From Bacteroidaceae bacterium (GTDB lineage Bacteria > Bacteroidota > Bacteroidia > Bacteroidales > Bacteroidaceae): DNA of 39,392 nt. The translations under genes and the position numbers were made by a program. The notes beneath the pieces are model-generated. The model was not told where the DNA came from, ran no database searches, and worked only from the letters and a program-made list of their open reading frames with translations. Positions 33,656 to 39,392 of the stretch are shown here, piece by piece. Positions within the stretch are counted from its first letter, which is position 1; each line of letters opens with the position of its first letter. The DNA is taken from assembly GCA_024697945.1 (NCBI GenBank), contig JAILRU010000003.1, positions 1 to 39,392 on the forward strand, in the 5' to 3' direction.

Positions 33656-34240
33656 ATGGCAACAAAAATCAGATTGCAGCGTCACGGTCGTAAAGGCTAT
33701 GCTTTCTACAGCATCGTGATTGCTGATGTAAGAGCACCGCGTGACGGTAAGTTTACAGAGAAGATTGGTACCTACAATCCAAATACCAATCCCGCCACTG
33801 TAGATTTGAAATTCGATCGTGCCCTGTATTGGGTAGAGGTTGGCGCACAGCCTACCGACACGGTTCGCAACATTCTTTCCCGCGAGGGTGTGTATCTCAT
33901 GAAGCACCTGCGTGGTGGCGTTAAGAAGGGCGCTTTTGACGAAGCTGCCTGCGAGGCAAAATTTGCCGCGTGGAAGGCTGACAAGCAGAAGGGTCTGGGT
34001 CAGGTATCGGCTAAGGAAGCGGCAGACAAGAAAGCTGCAGCCGCAGAAAGACTGAAAGCCGAGAAGAAGGCCAACGAAGAGATCGCAAAGAAGGTAGCAG
34101 ACAAGAAGGCCGCTGAAGCTGTCGCAAAGGCAGAGGCAGAGGCTGCCGCCAAGGCTGAGGAAGAGGCAGTAGCCGCACCCGAGGCTGAAGCTGCTCCAGC
34201 TGCTGAGGGTGAAACAACTGAAACTCCCGCAGAAGCTTAA
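33656..34240 (+). CDS. rpsP: 30S ribosomal protein S16 with long C-terminal extension
   Basis: 194 residues. The S16 core is residues 1-80 ([60 protein letters not shown]). Typical S16 has 80-90 residues; here more than 100 extra residues follow, first a short conserved part ([20 protein letters not shown]) and then an Ala/Lys/Glu-rich helix ([20 protein letters not shown]) ending in an acidic, Pro-containing tail ([14 protein letters not shown]). Long S16 tails are known in Bacteroidetes. The protein assembles early in the 30S body. Own promoter region and a strong terminator. Confidence 0.97.
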   Translation: MATKIRLQRHGRKGYAFYSIVIADVRAPRDGKFTEKIGTYNPNTNPATVDLKFDRALYWVEVGAQPTDTVRNILSREGVYLMKHLRGGVKKGAFDEAACEAKFAAWKADKQKGLGQVSAKEAADKKAAAAERLKAEKKANEEIAKKVADKKAAEAVAKAEAEAAAKAEEEAVAAPEAEAAPAAEGETTETPAEA

Positions 34241-34292
34241 AAATCAATCACAAACCATTATTTCAATTAGACTTTTTCCAACCAACCAAAGC

Positions 34293-34332
34293 GAAGGGTA
34301 TTGCCGTGAGGCAATGCCCTTCAATATTTTTT
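34293..34332 (+). terminator. Rho-independent terminator of rpsP
   Basis: GAAGGGTATTGCC (34293-34305) and GGCAATGCCCTTC (34310-34322) form a 13-bp stem with one G-T pair and a GTGA loop, followed by an A/T-rich tract with TTTTTTATTTT. Confidence 0.92.
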
Positions 34333-34477
34333 ATTTTCCTTTGACACCTTTGACAGCCTGCGATATAAAACTTAACGTGTTGCCTGGGGTTTGCATAGAG
34401 TCGGGAAGAATTTTTCACCTTTTCAATTTTTTAATTTTTTAATTATTAATTTAGGGCGTAGCCCGCATCCAAAACTC

Positions 34478-34509
34478 CCCCAAAAAGATAAAAGATAAAA
34501 AAGATTTTT
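34478..34509 (+). repeat. Left boundary repeat of the cassette
   Basis: CCCCAAAAAGATAAAAGATA continues with AAAAAAGATTTTT. Bases 34478-34501 are the exact inverted complement of 36794-36817, and bases 34483-34509 are identical in direct orientation to 36936-36962. A small hairpin GGGC-GTA-GCCC (about 34453-34463) precedes it, as a hairpin (GGAGCG-CCGCTCC) precedes the third copy. Confidence 0.85.
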
Positions 34510-34528
34510 TCGCTAACCTGCTGAAAAA

Positions 34529-34563
34529 CAAGTAAGCCTCGCTGTCACAGCGAAGCTTACTTG
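34529..34563 (-). terminator. Terminator downstream of the tRNA gene
   Basis: CAAGTAAGCCTCGC (34529-34542) and GCGAAGCTTACTTG (34550-34563) form a 14-bp stem with a single mismatch. On the minus strand the stem is followed by TTTTT (complement of 34524-34528), so it ends the transcript that carries the tRNA. Confidence 0.85.
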
Positions 34564-34644
34564 CAATTATTAACGCAATTCAGACTCAAAACAACATGAA
34601 AAAAGTATCTTAAACTGCAATGAAATCCTTGAAAGAAGCACTTG

Positions 34645-34716
34645 TGGCGGCGGTGGGATTCAAACCCACGACCTCTAGGCTATGACCCTAGCGAGCTATC
34701 ACTGCTCTACGCCGCT
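34645..34716 (-). tRNA. tRNA with CAU anticodon, initiator-like (tRNA-Met/fMet variant)
   Basis: 72 bases fold as a full cloverleaf: acceptor AGCGGCG/CGCCGCC (six pairs plus an A1-C72 mismatch), D arm GAGC/GCTC, anticodon stem CTAGG/CCTAG with loop GTCATAG (anticodon CAT), five-base variable loop, T arm GTGGG/CCCAC, discriminator A, CCA not encoded. The 1-72 mismatch and the A11-T24 pair are initiator features; the three G-C pairs of the initiator anticodon stem are reduced to two (A29-T41). The near-universal G19-C56 contact is replaced by A19-T56, a compensated change. Loop positions 32 and 38 are both G. The 5' end overlaps the stop codon of the membrane-protein gene. Confidence 0.85.
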
Positions 34717-34914
34717 CTTACCCAATTTTGTTATTTTGTCAACATAGTAGCTCAGGCCGAAGATGCTGCCTGCCAGCAGGAATGCCTGCGCTACGTAGAA
34801 CAGAAGCCCGTTGGCCACATCTTGAATTTCCACTACCTGATAAGCTACCATTGCAATACTTGAAAATATCAGCGCCACCGCGCAGACATACTGAATGGTC
34901 TTCTCATTTACCAT
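34699..34914 (-). CDS. Small two-helix membrane protein ending inside the tRNA gene
   Basis: About 71 residues from ATG 34914 (76 from ATG 34929). Two hydrophobic helices: YVCAVALIFSSIAMVAYQVV and GLLFYVAQAFLLAGSIFGLS, then a short basic tail (KITKLGKSGVEQ). The last six codons and the TGA lie in the tRNA gene: the TGA forms part of the D-loop. The start region is a 7-bp repeat (TAAATGG) carrying overlapping ATG codons in different frames. A near-identical 52-base fragment is found at 4303-4354. Function unknown; the small hydrophobic build recalls holin- or toxin-like membrane peptides, without proof. Confidence 0.7.
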   Translation of the reverse strand: MVNEKTIQYVCAVALIFSSIAMVAYQVVEIQDVANGLLFYVAQAFLLAGSIFGLSYYVDKITKLGKSGVEQ

Positions 34915-34975
34915 TTTACCATTTACCATTTACCATTTACCTAATTATCAATTTTCAATTATCAATTATCAATTG
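34905..34975 (-). repeat. Two tandem-repeat tracts between the 29-aa peptide and membrane protein genes
   Basis: 34905-34931 holds about four units of TTTACCA; 34931-34975 holds repeats of TCAATTA. A second TCAATTA tract (35090-35124) lies upstream of the 29-residue peptide gene, so the small gene is bracketed by the same repeat. Confidence 0.8.
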
Positions 34976-34978
34976 GAA

Positions 34979-35068
34979 TTAAAGCAGTGTTTCTGCACCC
35001 CATCCTCCGAGGATGGCGGCTATTACGTAGCTGATTACCTGTAAGATTGTCTTGACTGTCTTATTCAT
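34979..35068 (-). CDS. 29-residue hydrophobic peptide ('smalltalk'-like)
   Basis: ATG 35068 to TAA 34979-34981 encodes MNKTVKTILQVISYVIAA followed by ILGGWGAETLL. The build (short basic start, one hydrophobic helix, about 30 residues, in a cassette of Bacteroidales accessory genes) matches the small-protein family called smalltalk in NCBI annotation; I recall the family but cannot verify membership. It lies between the DUF6266-like gene and the membrane protein gene on one transcript. The last 18 residues are conserved without change in the relic at 4214-4303, at a different N-terminus, which supports real coding. Confidence 0.7.
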   Translation of the reverse strand: MNKTVKTILQVISYVIAAILGGWGAETLL

Positions 35069-35155
35069 AGTTTTAGTCGTTTAGGATATTAATTATCAAT
35101 TGTCAATTATCAATTATCAATTAAAATTTAAGCAGGGCCTGAGCCCCGCTTAAAT

Positions 35156-36448
35156 TTAGTCAGCGTCGCCGCTGGTAGAGCTCTTGGTGAACACCTTGGT
35201 CGTCACTTCGCTGGTCTGACCGTCCTTGATGGCGATGGCCTTCACGGTGGCGGTGTCAGAGAGGGTGATGGCTGCGCTGTAGAGCGAGCTTGCGCTGGTG
35301 GGCGTAGAGCCGTCCGTGGTGTAGCGAATCTCAGCGCCGTCAGGGCCGCTCATCGTCACCTGGGTGCTTTCTGCGAAGGGAGAGGTGCCGCCGATGGTCG
35401 GAGCCGTCAGAGTGGTCTGACTGCCGCTACCATTGCCGCTGCCGCTACCACCAGTCTGTTGTCCATTTCCACCAGACTGTTGTCCGCCGCCGGTGTTGTC
35501 GTTGCTACTCTGAGCGCCGCCTTCACCGGCATTGTTCAGGTAGGCCTCATTCTCCAGGTCCACCTCAGCAGCAGAATAGCTGCCGCTGATGGCATCCCAC
35601 AGGCTGCAAAGGTCGCTGCCGATGTTGTCCTCGCTGATGACGAGCTGTGCATTGCTGCGGAGCCATTCATCGCCGGACTTGCGGCTTGCGATAACAGCAG
35701 CTGCGGCCACCACTGCGCCGTTGACGGGCTCAGCGATGAAGTGGAGCTTTGTGCCATCGAACTTGAGGTAGAGGTTGCCGTTGTTTTTCCAGTTGGGGGA
35801 CTGGATGACGCCGGAAGCATCCACGAAGGCGGTGCTCATGGCGGCACCGCTACCATCGACGTTTCGGGGGTCGAGGATGATGCGGGCCTTCTCCATCACA
35901 TAGGTGCCGTTAATCTTGTTAACAGTGACGAAGGTCAGCTGGTCGCCGCGTTTCAGGCGGAGCGCGTCGCAGACACCCTGATAGGTGTTGGTGCTGACGG
36001 GAATCATGCCAGCGGTCAGTCCCAGCTCGTCCTCACCGATTTCAGCGAAGATCTGCGGGAGGGAGCCCTGTGCGATGATGGCAGCACCGGGCACGAACTT
36101 CGAGCTACCCACGGGGGTAAACTGATAGAGCTGTGCGAGGCTGATGCCAGCCTGGTTCAGTTCGGACGCACGGTTGCGGAGATATTGGAGGTTCAGCTTC
36201 TTGAAGCGGTCGGCGCACTTTGCACCCATGCTGAGCCCTTCGAAGCTGTGGTCACAGATGGATTTGAAGGCCTTGTAGGTAAGACCTACCTGAGCGAGGA
36301 GTACGCGCTGCAGGGTTTGCATAGTGGTGCGGGGGTTCTTGGGAGTGACCTTCTCGCGGACCGCCGTCTTGCCACTTGCGGTGCGGTAATAGACCTGATT
36401 GCCTACCTTACCTTGAACACCATAGTTTTGAAAATTTGCTTTTGCCAT
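35156..36448 (-). CDS. DUF6266-like protein with C-terminal chitobiase/HexC-type domain
   Basis: 430 residues without a signal peptide. The N-terminus (NFQNYGVQGKVGNQVYYR, GKTAVREKVTPKNPRTTMQT, QR) resembles DUF6266-type proteins that are multiplied in Bacteroidales genomes. Middle part about 90-290 of mixed structure (VPGAAIIAQGSLPQIFAEIG). Residues about 300-345 are a Gly/Ser/Asn/Gln linker (GGGQQSGGNGQQTGGSGSGN). Residues about 345-425 (TAPTIGGTSPFAESTQVTMS, IRYTTDGSTPTSASSLYSAA, TVKAIAIKDG) fit the CHB_HEX_C domain seen at the end of chitobiases and surface proteins. First gene of the cassette, own promoter (36688-36720) and a 230-base leader. Role unknown; the linker and HexC domain suggest a surface or particle-associated protein. 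Confidence 0.75.
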   Translation of the reverse strand: MAKANFQNYGVQGKVGNQVYYRTASGKTAVREKVTPKNPRTTMQTLQRVLLAQVGLTYKAFKSICDHSFEGLSMGAKCADRFKKLNLQYLRNRASELNQAGISLAQLYQFTPVGSSKFVPGAAIIAQGSLPQIFAEIGEDELGLTAGMIPVSTNTYQGVCDALRLKRGDQLTFVTVNKINGTYVMEKARIILDPRNVDGSGAAMSTAFVDASGVIQSPNWKNNGNLYLKFDGTKLHFIAEPVNGAVVAAAAVIASRKSGDEWLRSNAQLVISEDNIGSDLCSLWDAISGSYSAAEVDLENEAYLNNAGEGGAQSSNDNTGGGQQSGGNGQQTGGSGSGNGSGSQTTLTAPTIGGTSPFAESTQVTMSGPDGAEIRYTTDGSTPTSASSLYSAAITLSDTATVKAIAIKDGQTSEVTTKVFTKSSTSGDAD

Positions 36449-36457
36449 AGAACTAAA

Positions 36458-36500
36458 TTTTTTAATTTTTAATTTTTCACTTTTAATTTTTAATTTTTAC
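36458..36500. repeat. TTTTAATTTTT tandem tract before the DUF6266-like gene
   Basis: Four to five near-copies of TTTTTAATTT fill the spacer directly upstream of the start codon (in the transcribed leader). Confidence 0.8.
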
Positions 36501-36687
36501 TTTGACATTCTCCTGTGGTTGTTCCTGCGTTTCTCTCGTCCTTGTCTTCTCCAGTTCCGAAACCTATGCTTGGAGCAGGGCGGGAACAGGATGGGAACTG
36601 GACAGGAACTGTTTCATAGAGGTTACCTCTTCGAGGTAAGGAGTCTGTTGTCCACGCTTGGACGAGCCACATTCGATGTTCTGAGTG

Positions 36688-36720
36688 CAAAGATACGACG
36701 GGGTGTGGCAGAACACCAAA
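36688..36720 (-). promoter_or_regulatory. Cassette promoter
   Basis: On the minus strand TTTG (36717-36720) and TATCTTTG (36688-36695), 21 bp apart. Transcription would begin near 36681 and give a 230-base leader containing the hairpins TTACCTC/GAGGTAA (about 36624-36640) and GTCC/GGAC, before the DUF6266-like start at 36448. Confidence 0.65.
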
Positions 36721-36793
36721 AAACGAAACAAAACCACTCCGAAAAGTGATTTCTGTTTCGTTTAGCACTTGCGACAATTTATCGTTTTTATCG

Positions 36794-36817
36794 TTTTTAT
36801 CTTTTATCTTTTTGGGG
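36794..36817 (-). repeat. Right boundary repeat, inverted copy
   Basis: Exact 24-base inverted complement of 34478-34501. It lies just beyond the cassette promoter. Confidence 0.85.
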
Positions 36818-36935
36818 TAGTTTGGGGGGCTCTTTAATAATAGGGGGGAAAGGTTAGTTTTATTAAATACATTATTAATTTTTAAAATATATAAATATAC
36901 ATTAATAAAAAAGGGAGCGCCGCTCCACCACCCAG

Positions 36936-36962
36936 AAAAGATAAAAGATAAAAAAGATTTTT
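36936..36962 (+). repeat. Right boundary repeat, direct copy
   Basis: 27 bases identical to 34483-34509 in the same orientation (core AAAAGATAAAAGATAAAA). Confidence 0.85.
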
Positions 36963-37005
36963 GGCAAATTATACCCCCTGAAATTATATTTTTTTGCCTT
37001 AAGAT

Positions 37006-37036
37006 TTTGTATTTCGCGGAGTAATTCGTAACTTTG
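37006..37036 (+). promoter_or_regulatory. Promoter of the 72-aa gene / restriction-modification region
   Basis: TTTG (37006-37009) and TAACTTTG (37029-37036) with an exact 19-bp spacer. The -7 flank AATTCGTAACTTTGCAG is shared with the ORF6N promoter. Confidence 0.75.
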
Positions 37037-37053
37037 CAGCAAATAAAAGTTTT

Positions 37054-37272
37054 ATGAAAGAAAATAGATATTCAGAAATCGAAGAGGATAGAGGCACAGA
37101 TATGTGCTGTGAACAACCAGCGGGCTATGCTGCGACTGGAAGCGATTATGCCAATACCCTCGTCGAGCCCGAAGAAGATACGCCGCAGATACCCGTGGCT
37201 ACGATAAAGTGGAACAAGAAAGCTTGGCTTCTGATACTGTCCGTATCGTGGATATCTGGGATATGCGTATGA
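37054..37272 (+). CDS. Small hypothetical protein, possibly frame-shifted
   Basis: 72 residues, acidic N-terminal part (YSEIEEDRGTDMCCEQPAGY, TLVEPEEDTPQIP) and a short hydrophobic end (AWLLILSVSWISGICV). Just 18 bases downstream of a strong promoter. Near the end another frame reads SLASDTVRIVDIWDMRMNPD-TLKRRL before a stop, which looks more protein-like than the hydrophobic end, so a frameshift near 37220 is possible. No family recognised. About 150 bases separate it from the first endonuclease gene; it could be a leader peptide, a controller or an unrelated remnant. Confidence 0.45.
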   Translation: MKENRYSEIEEDRGTDMCCEQPAGYAATGSDYANTLVEPEEDTPQIPVATIKWNKKAWLLILSVSWISGICV

Positions 37273-37419
37273 ATCCGGACACCTTGAAAAGAAGATTGTG
37301 AAATCCTACATGTCAGAGGGAGAGGGGTTTAAAGAAAAAGGAGTATAATTAATATGTAAAAATAGTTCTGGGGTTTTTAGTTTCAATTTTTTTAATTATA
37401 CCTACTGAAAATATTTAAT

Positions 37420-38187
37420 ATGAATCAAGAATTAATAAACAGTATAGCAGACTATGTGGAAAAAAACATAGGCGAGTTTCATAAGGCAAGGATTACAAAA
37501 CTCCAGTCCATTAACCTGAAAGAGTTGCTTTCAAGGAAGAATCCTTATATGTATAAGGCTAAGAACATTGTGACGGCAGGTCAGATGGTTGAGAGCCTGG
37601 CATCTGCTTATATGTCTTCTGCCGAGGAAAGCATCTTTGGCAATTGGATGGAAGGAATTGCGAGCTTCGTGGCTGAAAAGGTGTATGCTGGTCACAAGTC
37701 GGCCGCTGAAGGTATTGACCTTGAATTCGACAAAGAGGGAGTACATTATTTTGTGTCTGTCAAATCAGGCCCTTCTTGGAGCAATTCCACATCGATGAAG
37801 AAGCAGAAGGAGCAATTTGTAAAGGCTGTCAGAGTGTTTAATACCAGCCGTAAGACCGTCCCCACCAAGTGCATTGAGGGCTGCTGTTATGGCAATGACA
37901 ACAAGGGCTATGCCGATAGTACTCATGAGAAATATTGCGGTGAAAAGTTCTGGACGCTGATCTCTGGCGAGCCCACTCTGTTTGTGGACATTGTTGAACC
38001 CCTTGGTTTTAAGGCAAAAGAGAAAAACGAGGAATATTATCAGGAGTATGGACGAATGATTAACAAGTTCACTCAGGAGTTCATTGCAGAGTATTGTAAC
38101 GAAGAAGGTGACATAAATTGGGATAAGATTGTTCGTCTGAATGCTGCCATTAAACAGCCGAAAGAGAGAAAACAAAAGACAACTTGA
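37420..38187 (+). CDS. Type II restriction endonuclease, PmeII-like family
   Basis: 255 residues. The order of blocks matches PmeII-type endonucleases as I remember them: an N-terminal helical part (IGEFHKARITKLQSINLKEL, LSRKNPYMYKAKNI), SAEESIFGNWMEGIASFVAE, the PD-(D/E)xK-like core EGIDLEFDKEGVHYFVSVKS with D and K of the nuclease site, GPSWSNSTSMKKQKEQF, then the Cys-containing IEGCCYGNDNK and EKYCGEKFWTLISGE, and a conserved end EPLGFKAKEKNEEYYQEYG. It should cut unmethylated DNA at a site shared with the adjacent methyltransferase. The next gene starts one base after its stop codon, so they are in one operon. Recognition site cannot be read. Confidence 0.8.
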   Translation: MNQELINSIADYVEKNIGEFHKARITKLQSINLKELLSRKNPYMYKAKNIVTAGQMVESLASAYMSSAEESIFGNWMEGIASFVAEKVYAGHKSAAEGIDLEFDKEGVHYFVSVKSGPSWSNSTSMKKQKEQFVKAVRVFNTSRKTVPTKCIEGCCYGNDNKGYADSTHEKYCGEKFWTLISGEPTLFVDIVEPLGFKAKEKNEEYYQEYGRMINKFTQEFIAEYCNEEGDINWDKIVRLNAAIKQPKERKQKTT

Positions 38188-38188
38188 A

Positions 38189-39082
38189 ATGGCAAAAAGT
38201 AACGGATTTTTCTTTTTCTTTTTCGATAAAGACAAAAATCAGAAGATTGCGGAATACGTAACTGTTTCTGAAGCAATCCGTGACATTGTTCAGACTATGA
38301 TGGACAAAGTCATGGATAAGGTTCTTATTACAGACCCCTTTATCCCAGAGGTACATCATTCTAACAAGCCTTTGTATGCAGCTTTGGTTCCTGATGAGAT
38401 TTTTAAAGATGCTCATTTTGAACGACGCTTTGTAACACCTTTTGGCCATGCGTGGGAAAAGCTTGCTGTTGCTGTGGGAACTGTATATCATGGTTCATGT
38501 ACAAAAGGCACAACTATTGAGGGGACTGTTGGTAAAGAAAGTCTTCGTAGGATTGAAGAGGTTCTTAGTCGATTAGAGCATAAAATTAAAGGAGAGAAAA
38601 AGCAAAAGCCTGACTGGAAAGCAGAACTGGATTACATTTTAGCAGGTGGTGGCGAACCAATCCCAACCAGTGTCACTTGTGACATCTTGATTCAAAGTAA
38701 GAGAACAGGTAAGACGTGCTCTTTCGAACTGAAAGGGCCACTTCCAGATAGTGACCAAACAAAAGTTAGCAAGCAAAAGATGTTTAAATTGCTTGCAATG
38801 GAGGGACATCCTATTGACATGGCTTATTATGCATTGCCGTATAATCCCTATGGTAAAAGAGAAAACTATAATTGGCCATTCGCTGAACGTTGGTTCAACA
38901 TGAAGGAAGACCCTTCTGTTCTGATTGGTGAAGAATTGTGGAACTTGATAGGTGGCGAAGGAACTTACACCCATTTCATTGAAGAAATAAACAAGTTGGG
39001 CGTTTACTATAAAGAACGCATCTATCGTGAGTTCCTTGGCATTGAGCCACCAGAAGATTTTGATAAGAATAAGTTGAGATAA
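38189..39082 (+). CDS. Type II restriction endonuclease, TdeIII-like family
   Basis: ATG 38189 sits directly after the stop of the preceding gene (38187); 297 residues. Blocks FEDAHFERRFVTPFGHAWEK-like (KDAHFERRFVTPFGHAWEKL), EELDYILAGGGEPIP-like, SVTCDILIQSKRTGKTCSFE followed by LKGPLPDSDQTKVSKQKMFK, AYYALPYNPYGKRENYNWPF and GTYTHFIEEINKLGVYYKER-IYREFLGIEPPEDF correspond to TdeIII-type enzymes; D...ELK forms the PD-(D/E)xK site. Residues 7-12 are six phenylalanines encoded by a TTTTTC repeat (38207-38224). Two endonucleases of unlike families in tandem is unusual. The methyltransferase follows after five bases. Confidence 0.75.
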   Translation: MAKSNGFFFFFFDKDKNQKIAEYVTVSEAIRDIVQTMMDKVMDKVLITDPFIPEVHHSNKPLYAALVPDEIFKDAHFERRFVTPFGHAWEKLAVAVGTVYHGSCTKGTTIEGTVGKESLRRIEEVLSRLEHKIKGEKKQKPDWKAELDYILAGGGEPIPTSVTCDILIQSKRTGKTCSFELKGPLPDSDQTKVSKQKMFKLLAMEGHPIDMAYYALPYNPYGKRENYNWPFAERWFNMKEDPSVLIGEELWNLIGGEGTYTHFIEEINKLGVYYKERIYREFLGIEPPEDFDKNKLR

Positions 39083-39087
39083 GATAA

Positions 39088-39392
39088 ATGGCAGATTTCA
39101 GTTTTATTGATCTATTTGCTGGCATCGGTGGTTTCCGTTTAGCTTTGGAAAGCGTAGGCGGCCACTGCTTGGGCTTTAGCGAAATTGCTCCTGATGCCAT
39201 TAACACATATTGTGCCAACTTCAACGAGACGGAAGATGGCAATTTTGGCGATATTACAAAGATAAAAGACCTTCCCCGTCATGATTTCATGACTGCTGGC
39301 GTACCTTGTCAGAGTTGGTCTATAGCAGGAAAGAATCTTGGATTTGATGATGATAGAGGACAACTATGGAATGATACGCTGTATCTTTTGAA
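39088..39392 (+). CDS. DNA (cytosine-5) methyltransferase, 5' part
   Basis: ATG 39088, five bases after the endonuclease stop; the frame is open to the window end (101 residues). Motif I is FSFIDLFAGIGGFRLALESV (SAM binding); motif II region GFSEIAPDAINTYCANF; motif IV with the catalytic Cys is TAGVPCQSWSIAGKNLGFDD, followed by the RGQLW block. This is the C5-methyltransferase of the restriction-modification operon; it would protect the host site against the two endonucleases. The C-terminal target-recognition part is outside the window. Confidence 0.95.
   Translation, partial: MADFSFIDLFAGIGGFRLALESVGGHCLGFSEIAPDAINTYCANFNETEDGNFGDITKIKDLPRHDFMTAGVPCQSWSIAGKNLGFDDDRGQLWNDTLYLL

Larger units (their letters stand above)
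36449..37053. other. 600-base spacer between cassette and restriction-modification genes
   Basis: Holds the cassette promoter and leader (36449-36720), the inverted and direct copies of the boundary repeat (36794-36817, 36936-36962), an A/T-rich stretch (36830-36910), a hairpin GGAGCG-CCGCTCC (about 36912-36926) and the promoter of the next gene (37006-37036). Frames of 76 and 95 codons exist here but look non-coding. Confidence 0.7.

Noticed and set aside
34642..34863. 73-codon frame beginning MWRRWDSNPRPLGYDPSELS
   Set aside because: It is read from the antisense of the tRNA gene; this peptide is a familiar artefact of translating a Met tRNA backwards.
36490..36777. 95-codon minus-strand and 76-codon plus-strand frames upstream of the DUF6266-like gene
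   Set aside because: The minus frame starts upstream of the promoter it would need, and both cover the repeat-rich leader; composition is not protein-like.
34483..36962. Boundary repeats considered as CRISPR repeats
   Set aside because: Only three copies, mixed orientation, no regular spacers and no cas genes.

Overview
The window reads as chromosome from a Bacteroidales bacterium, most likely Prevotella or a close relative. Evidence: promoters of the Bacteroidetes type (TTTG, 19-21 bp, TAnnTTTG), almost no Shine-Dalgarno sequences, lipoprotein signals, GH2/GH20/GH78 glycosidases, a C-terminal tail of the kind seen on Prevotella secreted proteins, an S16 protein with a long Ala/Lys/Glu tail, and intergenic spacers made of short A/T-rich tandem repeats. 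The assignment is inferred from gene content; no 16S gene is present.

Layout. (1) 1-725: 3' end of an S41 peptidase. (2) 726-4443: accessory segment with a possible structured RNA, an ORF6N-domain protein, a 681-aa protein that joins an RNA polymerase alpha-CTD-like segment to a sigma region 4-like helix-turn-helix, a small partner gene, and a decayed copy of a two-gene module whose full version lies 30 kb away. (3) 4458-20362: glycoside-degrading region: DUF1080 (3-keto-glycoside hydrolase/lyase family) lipoprotein, GH2, a WYL-type regulator, GH78 rhamnosidase, a divergent CE1-like esterase, a hypothetical gene with a structured leader, then an operon of a xylose-isomerase-like TIM-barrel protein and two Gfo/Idh/MocA oxidoreductases. 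The second oxidoreductase is fused in frame to an ADP-ribosylglycohydrolase/FG-GAP protein. Together this fits an oxidise-then-cleave (3-keto) route for rhamnosylated or glucosylated plant compounds. (4) 20579-26657: housekeeping block parA, parB, DUF5683, LysM transglycosylase, Rel/SpoT. (5) 26662-34240: nitrilase, then GH20, D-Ala-D-Ala dipeptidase and OPT transporter (possible cell-wall fragment scavenging), TraB/GumN protein, TIGR04076 protein and rpsP.

(6) 34478-36962: a compact, self-contained cassette bounded by copies of an AAAAGAT-rich repeat. On the minus strand it has its own promoter, a DUF6266-like protein with a chitobiase-C-like domain, a 29-residue hydrophobic peptide, a 76-residue two-helix membrane protein, a CAU-anticodon tRNA that looks like a variant initiator tRNA, and a terminator. 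The membrane protein's stop codon lies inside the tRNA D-loop. The decayed module copy at 4214-4354 suggests that this unit, or part of it, duplicates. I regard it as the most unusual system here.

(7) 37006-39392: an A/T-rich restriction-modification island with two different restriction endonucleases (PmeII-like and TdeIII-like) followed by a C5-cytosine methyltransferase that runs off the window.
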